A stretch of DNA of 64,000 nt. Source: Aplysia californica (Eukaryota > Mollusca > Gastropoda > Aplysiida > Aplysiidae). Positions 63,832-64,000 of the stretch are shown in pieces. Numbering within the stretch: position 1 is the first letter of the stretch; every line of letters begins with the position of its first letter. The DNA lies in assembly GCF_000002075.1 (NCBI RefSeq), contig NW_004797878.1, positions 319,129 through 383,128 of the forward strand, given 5' to 3'. A program made the translations under genes and the position numbers. Below the pieces are notes generated by a model. That model had not been told where the DNA came from, did no database searches, and worked only from the letters and a program-made list of their open reading frames with translations.

Positions 63832-64000
63832 GTGTGGCATCATGGTGAAATCAGGCGCTCGTCAACATAATGAAATAGAAGAAACCCATAATTTTCCACC
63901 CACTGGGCAATTTTTATTTGTTTTCAGTTTTTTAACAACTTTTAAGTCCATTTAAAATCACATTTGGATGTTACTTGGTCGGTCAGAGAAAGTGTAAATC
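63832..64000 (-). mobile_element. GTG-MITE copy, cut by window edge (orientation B)
   Basis: GTGTGGCATCATGGTGAAAT left terminus and matching interior. Confidence 0.75.

Overview
This is eukaryotic nuclear DNA with large introns, dense transposons and microsatellites, and two ordinary spliced host genes, both on the minus strand. Exon proteins, intron sizes and the repeat load suggest an invertebrate, most likely a lophotrochozoan such as a mollusc. That placement is inference; no taxon-specific marker was found.

Host genes. (1) A complete 12-exon gene for 26S proteasome subunit PSMD3/Rpn3, start codon at 23693 and stop at 5131. The exons splice in frame to 506 residues. (2) The last six coding exons of a ZIP (SLC39A, LIV-1 type) zinc transporter, 63475 down to 52670. 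Its 5' exons lie beyond the right edge. No third protein gene is convincing in the roughly 29 kb between them. A good splice acceptor at 47174 and a poly(A) signal at 31889 hint that the ZIP transcript, or an unseen gene, may use a very long 3' exon there.

Layout. 1-5130: LINE tail, pogo-like MITE, a run of SINEs, PSMD3 3' UTR. 5131-23693: PSMD3. Its introns carry SINEs, MITEs, one copy of a 1.6-kb element with 4-bp target duplications (18458-20053), and a 2.9-kb element with 8-bp target duplications directly downstream of exon 1. 23694-31880: promoter region, tRNA-derived SINEs, a deleted piggyBac element with a transposase remnant, a hAT element with a triplicated end, and a LINE fragment. 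31880-52640: many SINEs in one orientation, a minisatellite, TTAA-flanked MITEs, a 2.2-kb hAT element splitting a SINE, and the second, inverted copy of the 1.6-kb element. 52670-64000: ZIP exons with more MITEs and SINEs.

Repeat families used below. SINE-S (about 175 bp) and SINE-L (about 400 bp) are related. Both end in the same 3' hairpin (GGCGCTC/GAGCGCC or GGCACTT/AAGTGCC arms) and a TAAAAC-like tail, and both are flanked by 8-15 bp direct repeats. Nearly every copy has its sense strand on the minus strand, like the two genes. GTG-MITE is a roughly 440-bp inverted-repeat element with ten copies in both orientations. No CRISPR array, rRNA gene, functional tRNA gene or LTR/virus-like element was recognised.
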